Source: an uncultured Mollicutes bacterium
GTDB lineage: Bacteria > Bacillota_I > Bacilli_A > RFN20 > CAG-826
Direction: 5' to 3'
NCBI GenBank assembly: GCA_945935945.1
Contig: CAMESA010000001.1
Location: 1 to 64,000, forward strand
DNA length: 64,000 nucleotides
In this document: piece by piece, positions 38,991-48,020 of the stretch
Numbering within the stretch: position 1 is the stretch's first letter
Layout of the letters: the number at the start of each line of letters is the position of its first letter
The notes under the pieces: model-generated
Databases searched by the model: none
What the model saw: only the letters and a program-made list of their open reading frames with translations
Told to the model about the DNA's origin: nothing
Made by a program: the position numbers and the translations under genes

Positions 38991-39996
38991 GCCGATCAAA
39001 AACTTTATCTTAGAGCAATGGCTCGTTTTGCTTATACTTTCTTCGTATTACCACGAGGATTTGGAAAGACTACACTAGAGCTATTAGCTTTGTATGTGTT
39101 TGCAATTCTATATCCAGATTCTACATGGTCAATGTCTGCCCAAACTTTACAAGCTAGTGCAGGGTTCTTTAGTGATAAGCACGCAGATATTTGTCGATTC
39201 TTCCCAATTATAGCACAAGAGATAGAGTCGTGTCGTATCACAGATAACAATGTTATTATTGTGTTCAAAAGTGGTTCTGTGATTACAAACATTACAAATT
39301 CTGGTACGGCTAAAGGTCTGCGTCGCAATTCTATCGTTTTTGAAGAGGCGGCTTTAATGGATTTCTCCAACTATGGGGATAATACCGAGCCAATTACTTC
39401 CGAGCCTTATAAATCACAACGGTATATGTCAACTCCTGACCCATATTTTCGTAATAAACAAGGGTTTGTGACAACAGCCTACTATAAAAATGACGCTTTT
39501 GATTTTTGCCGTCAGATGGTATTGGATATGGCAGATTGTAAGAGTGCTTTCGTATTTGGAGCAAGTTATCAATTGCCTGCCAAATTCAAGCGAAACCGTT
39601 CAGTTGAGGAGGTTGAGGCTTTAGTTGATAAAGTGGGGCAATTGATGTTTAACTTCAACTATGGCTCACGTTGGGCAGTAAGTAATGGTTCATGTATCGT
39701 TGACATTGATAAGCTAAAAGAATTACAAACCCTAATTAAGCCAGAGATGAGGGCAGTTAAGGGTGGAGAATATTATATTTCAATAGACGTTGCTCGAAGT
39801 GCCAAATCTTCCAACAATGCCAGTGCAATTGTAGTTGGTAAAGTTCTACGTGACAGTAGGCAAAAAGTTAGGCAAATTCAAGCAGTAAACATTATTAAGC
39901 TACCTAATGGTATGAACTTTAGGGAGCAATCAATCATTTGTAAAAAGCTAGTAAAAATCTATAATGCACAAGCACTAATCGTCGATATAAATGGGT
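38991..39996 (+). CDS. terL: Terminase large subunit, main exon 1
   Basis: Open from 38991; first ATG is 39018, with no good ribosome binding site, so it probably belongs to the 38810 gene. ATPase motifs: Walker A-like 'VLPRGFGKTTLELLALY' and Walker B 'SIVFEEAALMD', with 'TWSMSAQTLQASAGFF' between. The nuclease domain begins 'YYISIDVARSAKSSNNASAI' and the exon ends in 'ALIVDING'. It cuts and pumps DNA into proheads. Confidence 0.85.
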
Positions 39997-40247
39997 AAAC
40001 ACCTTGCCCCTTTGTATAGCAATATACAAAAGTAAATCCCTCGAATTCATGGGAAGTCCCAAGTGGATAATCATGAGCCAAGCTCAATTTTGAGAAGGTG
40101 CAACGACTAGAGTTTAACTCGTAGGATAAAGCTATCCGAAGTGGGGGACTGCCTTATAGGTAGAAGATATAGTCTAAACTCATATGCAAATATGAGAAGT
40201 TCATAGGAGAACTGTATAGAAAGTAGCGTTTCTATATGAATGAAATG
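39997..40247 (+). ncRNA. Group I intron (251 nt, no ORF) in terminase gene
   Basis: Splicing after T39996 and G40247 gives V-D-I-N-G-L-G-V-G-L, the conserved nuclease motif of large terminases. Core elements 'GCAACGACTAGAG' (near 40,100) and 'AAGATATAGTC' (near 40,165) are the usual P7-side sequences. Confidence 0.85.
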
Positions 40248-40759
40248 TGGGTGTGGGTCTTCTCGATTATTTATTAGATTCACAAATTTTGGACGATGGT
40301 GAAGAACTCGAAGCATTGGATAGTATGAACCTTGAAATTAGATCAAGCTATCGAAATGCCAAGCGCTTAGTATATGGTATACAAGCACAGAAAAACAACA
40401 GTGATATGATTGTCAACTTTATTAGTTGTGTAGAAACCAAAATTCTGCGACTGCTAGAAAAATTTGATATTAACAATGCTTTAGATATTCCAGACGAAGA
40501 TTATATGGTGAGTGAGGTCTTACCATTCTTACGAACTGAAAATCTCATCGCCGAGGTGCAGAACCTAACAGTTGAGCAAATACCAAGCAGTAATAAATTA
40601 AAGGTCGGACAACTTATCCGTATGGACAAGGATATTTATTCTAGTCTACTTTATTTAATGCACTACATTATGGCAGAATGTAACTCCTCATATGAAGAAG
40701 AGGAGGAAGATATTATGTCAGTTTTAAGAGGTATGATTCGCAAACCAAAAATTAGATAG
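40248..40759 (+). CDS. terL: Terminase large subunit, exon 2
   Basis: Continues the nuclease domain as '(L)GVGLLDYLLDSQILDDGEELEALDS' and then about 140 residues of C-terminal region ('NAKRLVYGIQAQKNNSDMIV', 'GQLIRMDKDIYSSLLYLMHY'). Stop at 40759, 15 bases before the portal gene. The intron sits between the catalytic Asp and the glycine-rich loop. Confidence 0.85.
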
Positions 40760-40774
40760 AGAGGAGGAGAGACT

Positions 40775-42334
40775 ATGGAACAGAAACAAAGAGAAGAAAT
40801 CATTGAAGGTTTATTCAATTGGGACACAAATCCAGATTACTCAGAGAATGACTACTCGCGCGATCTTTTAACATTCGCTAAACGTTTAAATTTAAACAAT
40901 CATGTATCTCGTCAAGATTCATGGATTTCAATGTCTGCTAGACAAAACTATCAAGGATTCCCGCCTGAGAAAGTTGCACAATTCTTACGTGACCCTCGTC
41001 ACCATGAAAAAGAGCTACGTGATTTAGCACGATATTTAGAAAATACAAGTCAAATTTACCAACGTGTGGTAAATTACTTATCAAGCATTCCAGTTATCTC
41101 ACCTGTAGTCATCCCAACTCGTACAAATTTAGGTACATTAAAAGTGCAGTACGAGAAAGCAGTTGATTACTTAACCAAATTAAATTTACCTAAGAATTTA
41201 ATTCAAGTATATCGTACTTGCTTACGATTTGATGTATTCTATGGGATTGAATTCGAGGGTGACGATGATGCTACTGGATATTCAATTAAATCATTAGACC
41301 CAGACTATTGTCGAATCAGTGGGGTTGAATATGGAAGCTTCATCTTCCAAATGGATATGTCATTCTTCACAAAGAAAGAAAACTTTGATGTCAATATTTC
41401 CCTACTTGAAGAATTTGACCAATATATCCCAGGATTCTTCACCAAGGCTTACAATGCTTATAAAAAAGATGTACGTAAACGTTGGGTTGATATTCCTGCT
41501 GAAAAATCAATTTGTATCAAGTTGAAAGAAGAGTTGGATTATTGCTATCCACCATATGCAAGTATTTATAATGATGTGCAAAACATTGAGGATTATAAAG
41601 CGTTAGCAAAAGTGGCAGAAGAACAAGCCAACTATAAATTAATTGGATTTAAAATTCCACGATTTGAGAGTGCCAAACAAGAGCGACCAGATGCGTTTGC
41701 TATCAAAATGAGTACGGCTACCATGTTCTATGAGTTGGCTCGTGATGCAATTGCAGAATCAATCGGTATCTTCTACTCACCTATGGAATGGGAAGCTATC
41801 AAATTCTCTGATGGCACATCAAACACTCGAAACAAGATTAAAGAAGCAACAGACCAATTATACGATGCTTTAGGTATTAGTCGCTTGTTATTTAATAGTG
41901 ATTCAACTACTGCCTTAAAGTATTCAATCAAAGTTGATGAATCTGTCATCTTTCAGCTTAATCGACAAATCGAAACTTGGGTAACTCGTAAGTATGTCTA
42001 CAAGCATAAAGGAAACTTCCGAGTGCAATTATTAGATGTTACTCGTTTCAACCAACAAGAAGTCTTTGATATGTATATGAAAGCTGGGCAATATGGTCAA
42101 CCAGTTCAAGCTCATATTAGTGCCATCTTAGGAATGAACCAACAAGAAATGATGGCAATGAATTACATTCAAAATGACATTCTTGATATACCTAACAAGT
42201 TTATTCCAATGACCTCTTCATATACACAAACAAGCTCATCTGATTCAGGTGGTGCTCCTACTGTGGAAGATTCAGATAGTGATAACACTATTAGAAATCA
42301 AGAGGCAGGAACTAATGAAGAATATAATTCGTGA
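40775..42334 (+). CDS. Portal protein
   Basis: 519 residues from ATG 40775 after AGAGGAGGAG. Position after terminase, size and features fit a siphovirus portal: 'YLENTSQIYQRVVNYLSSIPVISPVV' at the N-terminal wing, 'SLDPDYCRISGVEYGSFIFQ', the helical clip/crown region and a Ser/Asp-rich disordered tail. Forms the dodecameric DNA entry vertex. Comparable in place to SPbeta YonE. Confidence 0.8.
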   Translation: MEQKQREEIIEGLFNWDTNPDYSENDYSRDLLTFAKRLNLNNHVSRQDSWISMSARQNYQGFPPEKVAQFLRDPRHHEKELRDLARYLENTSQIYQRVVNYLSSIPVISPVVIPTRTNLGTLKVQYEKAVDYLTKLNLPKNLIQVYRTCLRFDVFYGIEFEGDDDATGYSIKSLDPDYCRISGVEYGSFIFQMDMSFFTKKENFDVNISLLEEFDQYIPGFFTKAYNAYKKDVRKRWVDIPAEKSICIKLKEELDYCYPPYASIYNDVQNIEDYKALAKVAEEQANYKLIGFKIPRFESAKQERPDAFAIKMSTATMFYELARDAIAESIGIFYSPMEWEAIKFSDGTSNTRNKIKEATDQLYDALGISRLLFNSDSTTALKYSIKVDESVIFQLNRQIETWVTRKYVYKHKGNFRVQLLDVTRFNQQEVFDMYMKAGQYGQPVQAHISAILGMNQQEMMAMNYIQNDILDIPNKFIPMTSSYTQTSSSDSGGAPTVEDSDSDNTIRNQEAGTNEEYNS

Positions 42335-42355
42335 TTTGAAAGGGGGTGAGAGTAG

Positions 42356-43567
42356 ATGAAGGATCAAAAATTGAAGTTTACAACATTGGCTACATTTTCA
42401 GACTTTGAATCTACGCTTAATCCCTCTTTTCATAAAGCACGATTAAGAATTATGGCTATTGGTTCAAAGGCTCATAATGGTGCTAAATTCTCACATGACG
42501 GCACAATGAAAGCATTGCCAACGTTGAAGAATATCCCTTTAGTAACTCAATATGATAGAAATACGAAAAACTTGAAATCTCATGAATTTGAAGATGACGG
42601 TAATGCGTTGACTTATGGTATTGGTGTTATTGCAGAGAGTTGTCAACAATGGATTGAAGAAGTTGAGGTTGATGGTGAAACTAAAGAGTATTTATGTTCA
42701 GAGGTTTTATTATGGAAACGTCAAAAACGTGAATATGACTTTATTAAGAAACATCGAGACCTTAACGTTTCAATGGAAGTCATGATGAATCGCCCAAAAC
42801 GTGCTAAAGATGGAAGTGTTGAGGTAGAAGATTTCTACTTTACTGCCGTTACTGTTTTGGGAGTTGGTGTCAACCCAGCGTTTGGTGAAGCTAATTTAGT
42901 ATTTGCCAAAGATGGTGATGATTACCAACAAATGATGTTTGAATTAAATCAATTTGAAAACGGAGGAAATACCATGCCAGAAGATAATCAAGTTCAAACA
43001 ACAGAAAATCAAACTGTTGTTGAAAATGAAGGGCAAGAGCCTCAAGTAGTTGAACCTACACAAGAAAATGTTGTAGTTAATAACGAACCAGAGGTTGATA
43101 AAACTAAAGTTGATGATGTAGATTATAAAGCTAAATTTGAGGAAATGGAAGCTGAATTATCACGCACTATTGTTGAATTAACAAAAGAACGAGATGATTT
43201 AACAACTCAATTACAACAAGCTCAAGATGATATGCAATCAAAAATGTCTGCATTGCAACAAGAATTAGACGAGTTAAAACAATATAAATCACAAATTGAA
43301 AAAGACAAGTTAGATGCAGAACGTCAAACTGTATTAGATCAATTTAATGATTTGCAAGACACCGACGAATATAAAGAATTAGTTGAGAATTTAGGTGACT
43401 TAACTCCTAAAGCCTTAGAAGATAAACTTTATATTATTGCAGGTCGTATCGCTCGTCAAAGCCGAAAAACACAAAAACAACAAATTAAACCTAAATTAAA
43501 CATTGCCACACCTACTTCAAATGAAGAAGTGCCTAACTTTAAGTTTGCCAACTTCTTAATGAAGTAA
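42356..43567 (+). CDS. Prohead protease fused to scaffold-like domain
   Basis: 403 residues from ATG 42356 after AAGGGGGTG. Residues 1-200 look like a prohead serine protease (N-terminal 'LRIMAIGSKAHNGAKFSHD', candidate Ser motif 'LNVSMEVMMNRP', then 'VTVLGVGVNPAFGEA'). From ~207 an acidic linker leads to a long coiled coil ('ELSRTIVELTKERDDLTTQLQQ') typical of scaffolding proteins. An internal start at 42974 would make the scaffold alone. Confidence 0.75.
   Translation: MKDQKLKFTTLATFSDFESTLNPSFHKARLRIMAIGSKAHNGAKFSHDGTMKALPTLKNIPLVTQYDRNTKNLKSHEFEDDGNALTYGIGVIAESCQQWIEEVEVDGETKEYLCSEVLLWKRQKREYDFIKKHRDLNVSMEVMMNRPKRAKDGSVEVEDFYFTAVTVLGVGVNPAFGEANLVFAKDGDDYQQMMFELNQFENGGNTMPEDNQVQTTENQTVVENEGQEPQVVEPTQENVVVNNEPEVDKTKVDDVDYKAKFEEMEAELSRTIVELTKERDDLTTQLQQAQDDMQSKMSALQQELDELKQYKSQIEKDKLDAERQTVLDQFNDLQDTDEYKELVENLGDLTPKALEDKLYIIAGRIARQSRKTQKQQIKPKLNIATPTSNEEVPNFKFANFLMK
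42974..43567 (+). CDS. Nested scaffolding protein from internal start
   Basis: In-frame ATG 42974 (codon 207 of the protease gene) has a strong GGAGG site eight bases upstream, right at the linker between the domains. Translation would yield a 197-residue acidic coiled-coil protein, as in the lambda C/Nu3 overlap. Inferred from ribosome binding site and domain border. Confidence 0.6.
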   Translation: MPEDNQVQTTENQTVVENEGQEPQVVEPTQENVVVNNEPEVDKTKVDDVDYKAKFEEMEAELSRTIVELTKERDDLTTQLQQAQDDMQSKMSALQQELDELKQYKSQIEKDKLDAERQTVLDQFNDLQDTDEYKELVENLGDLTPKALEDKLYIIAGRIARQSRKTQKQQIKPKLNIATPTSNEEVPNFKFANFLMK

Positions 43568-43614
43568 TGTGATAATGAATATAAAATTGTAAATTAAAAA
43601 GGAGGAATGTCTTT

Positions 43615-44265
43615 ATGGCATACATGTGTAATACATCAAATATTAAAGAAATGGAAATTGGTCGTCCTCAAACTGTTATGTTTGAACGTGGTCACAATGC
43701 TCAAGCTAAAACTTTTCCTAATGGAACAATTGTAACATTAGGTGATACAATGGAAAATGCAACTATTCCAGGCGGAGCTACCAAATACGGGCGTGAATAT
43801 GACCATGTTCATAAGGTAACACAATTCCAGGGGACTGCTGGACCGGGTGTCGATTCAGTAATTGGAAAATGGATTGTTGTTGCTCCAGAAATCCGCGTTG
43901 AACAATATCGTCGAATTAATGACCAAATTAGCGATTTTGTATTAGAAGAGAATGTAACTTATACTGCTTATCAATTACAAAAATTAGACCGCATTGAGTA
44001 TTCAGATAGCTATTTCACTGGCAATTTAAATGACATTAATGTCGGAGATTATGTAAAATTTGAGAATGGTACTGAAAAGCTTATTAAAGGTGCTGGTGCT
44101 AATGACTCTGCATTCCGAGTAGTATCAAAATTACCTATGTTCTATCCAGTTGTAATGGGGCAAAACGCACCTGTTCAAAACCCAGGTAACCCAGGTACTC
44201 AAGGTGGAGCAATGAGTTTCTTACCAAAAGCAGGATATAAATTTAAATTAGAGGTAATTGCCTAA
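43615..44265 (+). CDS. Probable head decoration/stabilisation protein
   Basis: 216 residues from ATG 43615 after AAAGGAGGAATG. Lies between scaffold and major capsid genes with a strong ribosome binding site. Beta-rich with Gly/Pro-rich loops ('MGQNAPVQNPGNPGTQGGAM'). Function inferred from position. Confidence 0.55.
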   Translation: MAYMCNTSNIKEMEIGRPQTVMFERGHNAQAKTFPNGTIVTLGDTMENATIPGGATKYGREYDHVHKVTQFQGTAGPGVDSVIGKWIVVAPEIRVEQYRRINDQISDFVLEENVTYTAYQLQKLDRIEYSDSYFTGNLNDINVGDYVKFENGTEKLIKGAGANDSAFRVVSKLPMFYPVVMGQNAPVQNPGNPGTQGGAMSFLPKAGYKFKLEVIA

Positions 44266-44303
44266 TCTTATTTGATTAGTGTATTAAAAGGAGGAATATA
44301 CAT

Positions 44304-45374
44304 ATGAAATTTACTAAAAACGAATTAGCAAAATTCATGGTTGCAAATTATAAAGGTGAAGTTCAAGTACCTGCTAACTTCTCAGCAGATTCAGTATTCA
44401 CACCAGAAGAAGCTATTACTAATGCTTTCCATTCTATTATTGGAACTAACGAAAATTCAACAGTTGAAGATTATATCTTAGCATTCCGTCGTGAAGATGC
44501 TCGTTTAGGAGTATTTGCTATCATCGAAGAAGTTTTACGTGAGGGTATTATTAACGAAACTTGGAAAAATCCATTCTTTGATTTATTCGTTGAAACTCGT
44601 TCTCAAGCTCGTGGAGACAAAACTGTATTCTATATCGAATCTAAACAAGAAGTTGTAGTTTCTCGTATTTCTAAAGATGGTCGTGTATCTTTAGATCGTC
44701 AACGCTTCGATGAAGGATATGAGTTAACAGTTGAAACTCAAACTCGTGGAGCTAAAGTTTACGAACATATCGCTCGTATCATGACTCGTCGTACTGGATG
44801 GGGTAAATTCGTTCAAGCTTTATATGAAGCTATGGAGCGTGACATTGCTGAAATGTGCTACAAAGCATTCGCAGATGTAGTTAATGGTTTACCAATTCAA
44901 TTCGTTCATCATGGAACTTATAGCTCAACTGATATTAAAGAGAAAATCCGTAACGTAAAAATGATTTCTGGTGCTTCTTCTGTAACTTTAGTTGGTACTG
45001 AATTAGCTTTAGAAGGTTTAACTCAAGACGGTGGTATCTCTTACGTTGAAGCTATTGGAACAGACGCTATTCGCAATGAGCTTCATGAAACAGGACGTGT
45101 AGGTTACTGGTATGGTCACCCATGCATCGAGATCCCTAACAACTTCTTATCTGGTACTGGATTACAAGAAATGGTATTACCAGACAATATTGTATACATT
45201 ATTCCTAACATGGAAACAAAGCCGATCAAGGCTGTAATTGAGCCTGAGCTAATTGATATTGCTAACTCAGCTATCGCTCGTGTGGATGACACGTTAGAAG
45301 TGCAAATTAGGTGGACAGCAGGGGCAAACGTTGTTACAGGTTCTGCAATCGGTGCATTTATTCAACAACCTTAA
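44304..45374 (+). CDS. Major capsid protein
   Basis: 356 residues from ATG 44304 after AAAAGGAGG. HK97-like features: N-terminal arm, extended 'GDKTVFYIESKQEVVVSRIS' strands, long spine-like helix 'GWGKFVQALYEAMERDIAEMCYKAF', and C-terminal 'VLPDNIVYIIPNMETKPIKAVIEPELI'. Codon use and very strong ribosome binding site fit the most abundant virion protein. Confidence 0.8.
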   Translation: MKFTKNELAKFMVANYKGEVQVPANFSADSVFTPEEAITNAFHSIIGTNENSTVEDYILAFRREDARLGVFAIIEEVLREGIINETWKNPFFDLFVETRSQARGDKTVFYIESKQEVVVSRISKDGRVSLDRQRFDEGYELTVETQTRGAKVYEHIARIMTRRTGWGKFVQALYEAMERDIAEMCYKAFADVVNGLPIQFVHHGTYSSTDIKEKIRNVKMISGASSVTLVGTELALEGLTQDGGISYVEAIGTDAIRNELHETGRVGYWYGHPCIEIPNNFLSGTGLQEMVLPDNIVYIIPNMETKPIKAVIEPELIDIANSAIARVDDTLEVQIRWTAGANVVTGSAIGAFIQQP

Positions 45375-45387
45375 TATTTTATTAATA

Positions 45388-45412
45388 AGAGACGTGATTT
45401 ATTCATGTCTCT
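45388..45412 (+). terminator. Hairpin after major capsid gene
   Basis: AGAGAC / GTCTCT arms with 12-base loop; no clear T-run, so termination or mRNA stabilisation is uncertain. Confidence 0.4.
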
Positions 45413-45446
45413 CAATTAGTAAATTATTAAAATTAACAATTATTGG

Positions 45447-45476
45447 TTGACTTTTGTAAAATGTTGAGCTTATAAT
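45447..45476 (+). promoter_or_regulatory. Promoter for endonuclease-like gene
   Basis: TTGACT (45447-45452), 18-base spacer starting TTTGTAAAA, TATAAT (45471-45476). Confidence 0.75.
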
Positions 45477-45495
45477 CATTATAGAGGTGATAGAA

Positions 45496-46653
45496 ATGAG
45501 CAAATATGCAAAATACAAAATAGGGGATATAGCCAATAATAAATTAAAAATAATAGATTTGGAAGTAAGGGGTAGGTCGTACGACCCAAGCAAGAAAGAA
45601 ACCTACTACACTGTTAAATGCTTGGAATGTGGTTATATACGTGAAACCCGTATACAAAGTAAAACTGGATGCCCATGTTGCACGAACAAAATAACAGTAA
45701 AAGGAATCAATGATATAAATACAACTCACCCTCATATTGGGAAAATGTTAAAAAACTATGATGACGGATACAAATACACAATAGGGACTTGTACGAACTT
45801 GGTATTTATCTGCCCTCATTGTGGTCAAGATATTAAGAAGAATCCATATAAAATCCTCCAAGGTGAGTATGCTTGTCAACATTGTAGAGACACGATTCCA
45901 TTCGGTGAGAAGTTAATTAGGGAAATTTTAAAAGAAAGAAAAGTTGAGTTTAGACACGACGTTCAATTAGAGTGGTCTGGTGCAAAACGCTACGACTTCT
46001 ATATTGAAGAATGGAATATGATAATTGAAACACATGGTGTTCAACACTATGGAATGAATTCTGGTTGGAATAAAACGGAGCAAGACCTTGAAAAACAGCA
46101 ATCTAACGATAAGTTAAAAGAGGAGTTGGCGATAAACAACGGCATTGCCCATTATGTTGTATTAGATACTTCAAAACAAGATGTCAATCATGTGTTAAGT
46201 CAGATTATTGAAATTGAAGAATTGAACTCTAAATTAAAGGTCGAAACATTGAATAAAGAAAAGTTGTTCTACAAAGTTGGTAAGCCGTTAATGATACAAG
46301 CTGTTGAGCTTTGGAACAATATGGAAAGCAAAGGTGAGGAGCCAACTGCTTCAATCATTGCCCAAAAGATGAGCAAAGATAGAATGTGGGCTAAAAACAC
46401 ATTACTGAAAGCTTCTAAGTTGGGTTTATGTAATTACTCGCAAGAATTAGCCGAAGAAAGACGAAAACAGACTTGTCGCTCTAAGAATGGTAGAAAAGTA
46501 AAAGCTGTAAATAGATTTACTGGCGAAGAATTGATATTTGAAACCATAAAAGGTGCTAGTAGAGAATTGGGTTATGCTCATGGTTCAATTGGCAACGCTT
46601 TAACTGGAAGAAGCAGCTATTCTGGTGATTATTATTGGAGCTACGTTGACTAA
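45496..46653 (+). CDS. Free-standing homing endonuclease, Vsr/EDxHD-like with zinc ribbons and NUMOD1
   Basis: 385 residues from ATG 45496 after AGAGGTG. The N-terminus has several Cys pairs ('VKCLECGYIRE', 'GCPCCTNK', 'FICPHCGQD', 'YACQHCRDT'). A Vsr-like nuclease core follows: 'FGEKLIREILKER', 'DVQLEWSGAKRYDFYIEEWNMIIETHGVQHY'-type blocks with D, E and H. A helical DNA-reading region ends in NUMOD1 ('VKAVNRFTGEELIFETIKGASRELG..GSIGNALTGR'). Own promoter; inserted after the capsid gene. Confidence 0.8.
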   Translation: MSKYAKYKIGDIANNKLKIIDLEVRGRSYDPSKKETYYTVKCLECGYIRETRIQSKTGCPCCTNKITVKGINDINTTHPHIGKMLKNYDDGYKYTIGTCTNLVFICPHCGQDIKKNPYKILQGEYACQHCRDTIPFGEKLIREILKERKVEFRHDVQLEWSGAKRYDFYIEEWNMIIETHGVQHYGMNSGWNKTEQDLEKQQSNDKLKEELAINNGIAHYVVLDTSKQDVNHVLSQIIEIEELNSKLKVETLNKEKLFYKVGKPLMIQAVELWNNMESKGEEPTASIIAQKMSKDRMWAKNTLLKASKLGLCNYSQELAEERRKQTCRSKNGRKVKAVNRFTGEELIFETIKGASRELGYAHGSIGNALTGRSSYSGDYYWSYVD

Positions 46654-46685
46654 AATATTAAAAATCAATTTATTGCAAAAATAGG

Positions 46686-46714
46686 TTTACTTTTATCAAT
46701 CTTTAGTATATAAT
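46686..46714 (+). promoter_or_regulatory. Promoter for KilAC gene
   Basis: TTTACT (46686-46691), 17-base spacer starting TTTATCAAT, TATAAT (46709-46714). Confidence 0.75.
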
Positions 46715-46761
46715 CATAAACGTGGTGATTGACCACAGATAAACTAAAGAGAGGCTGAGAA

Positions 46762-47607
46762 ATGTATATGAATGAAGTACAATTATTAGAAAATAAGGAA
46801 ATGCGTGAGACGTATATGGAACGTCTTGAGGTCTTAGACCAAGTTGGGAATTTACTATTGCTAGATGAATTGGGAATGGCTACTTTCTCACAAGTATGCA
46901 ACTATTATCATGTATCAGAGGGAACATTAAAAAGCGTGGTTTTTGAACATGGAGATGAAGTTGAAAGCGACGGTTATAAAGTCTATGCCAAAGATGAGAT
47001 TCTTTTAAGTTGGAATATCCAACTTAAAACAAAACGTGGTGGGTTCGATATTTTAAACAACGAAGGCGAAGTAATCGCAAGTGGTTCAAACAAAGGGATT
47101 GCATTATTCCCAAAACGAGCTATCTTACGAATTGGTATGTTACTACGTGATAGTGATATTGCTAAAGAACTACGTACTCAATTATTAAATATTGTTGAGA
47201 AAACGTCTGATGAAACAAAAACGATTGAAATTGATAAAGAGAAAGAATTGTTGTTGAACATTATGCTTGCTAAAAGCGATACAGAACGAGCTATTGCAGT
47301 TAATGAACATATGAAATATGTTGAACGTTATAAGCAAAAAGCCGAACGTTACGATAAAGTATATGAAGCACCAAAGCTATTCACAATTACCCAAATTGCA
47401 AAAGACTTAGGAATGTCTGGTCAGAAATTGAATAAGACCTTAAATGAAAAAGGTGTTATTTATAAAGGTAACGACAATGTATGGCACTTATATAGCAAAT
47501 ATCAACATTTATGTCCAGACTATTGCGATTATCATGTAACAGAATATGGGCAAACATTAAAATGGAAAAACAAAGGTCGAGAATGGATCATTGATTTATT
47601 AAAGTAA
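46762..47607 (+). CDS. KilAC-domain antirepressor-like protein inside late operon
   Basis: 281 residues from ATG 46762 (second ATG 46768). N-terminal ~110 residues include a HTH-like region ('MATFSQVCNYYHVSEGTLKSVVFEHG'). The linker 'LLLNIMLAKSDTERAIAVNEH' is as in the Rha/AntA proteins here, and the C-terminal ANT domain has 'LFTITQIAKDLGMSGQKLNKTLNEKGVIYKGNDNVWHLY'. Own host-type promoter means it can be made early although flanked by late genes. Confidence 0.8.
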   Translation: MYMNEVQLLENKEMRETYMERLEVLDQVGNLLLLDELGMATFSQVCNYYHVSEGTLKSVVFEHGDEVESDGYKVYAKDEILLSWNIQLKTKRGGFDILNNEGEVIASGSNKGIALFPKRAILRIGMLLRDSDIAKELRTQLLNIVEKTSDETKTIEIDKEKELLLNIMLAKSDTERAIAVNEHMKYVERYKQKAERYDKVYEAPKLFTITQIAKDLGMSGQKLNKTLNEKGVIYKGNDNVWHLYSKYQHLCPDYCDYHVTEYGQTLKWKNKGREWIIDLLK

Positions 47608-47661
47608 ATACATAGTGACCCCTAGTGGGTCACACCAATTCTAAGAAAGGAAGTGATAACC

Positions 47662-47991
47662 ATGTCAAACTTTTATTCAGTTAAAAAAGGTGATAAATTA
47701 AAGTTTAAAGGATGTACTTGTGGTTATGGTTTATATTTAGGAGATGTTGTCGAGTGTATTGGAGTTGCATTAGATAAATTCTACTGGATTAATCCACATA
47801 CAGGTGATAAGCGCATTACCAAAATGGGAAGTTCATGTTTCGAACCAATCAAGGAAATCACTATTGAAGAAGTAGTTGAAGTCATTAAAGAAGAAGTTGT
47901 TGAAGAAGTTGAGGCTATTGAACAAGTAGTTAATACAGAAGAAGTTGTTGAGGAAGCACCTAAGAAATCTCGTAAAAAGAAATCTGAATAA
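47662..47991 (+). CDS. Hypothetical 109-residue protein with Glu/Val-rich tail
   Basis: ATG 47662, with AAAGGAAGTG upstream; an in-frame GTG at 47653 is possible but overlaps that site. N-terminal ~55 residues form a small barrel with Cys residues ('FKGCTCGYGLYLGDVVECIG'), then an acidic repeat tail ('EEVVEVIKEEVVEEVEAIE') and a basic end. Preceded by the perfect hairpin GTGACCC/GGGTCAC at 47616-47634. Function unknown. Confidence 0.65.
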   Translation: MSNFYSVKKGDKLKFKGCTCGYGLYLGDVVECIGVALDKFYWINPHTGDKRITKMGSSCFEPIKEITIEEVVEVIKEEVVEEVEAIEQVVNTEEVVEEAPKKSRKKKSE

Positions 47992-48020
47992 TATTTTGAA
48001 TTTGAAGGAGAGAGAGTTTT

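Noticed and set aside
38981..38992. +1 or -1 programmed frameshift in the terminase gene
   Set aside because: Both candidate frames meet a TGA within this block in an order that simple slippage cannot avoid; only loss of 7 (or 10) bases reconnects the halves.
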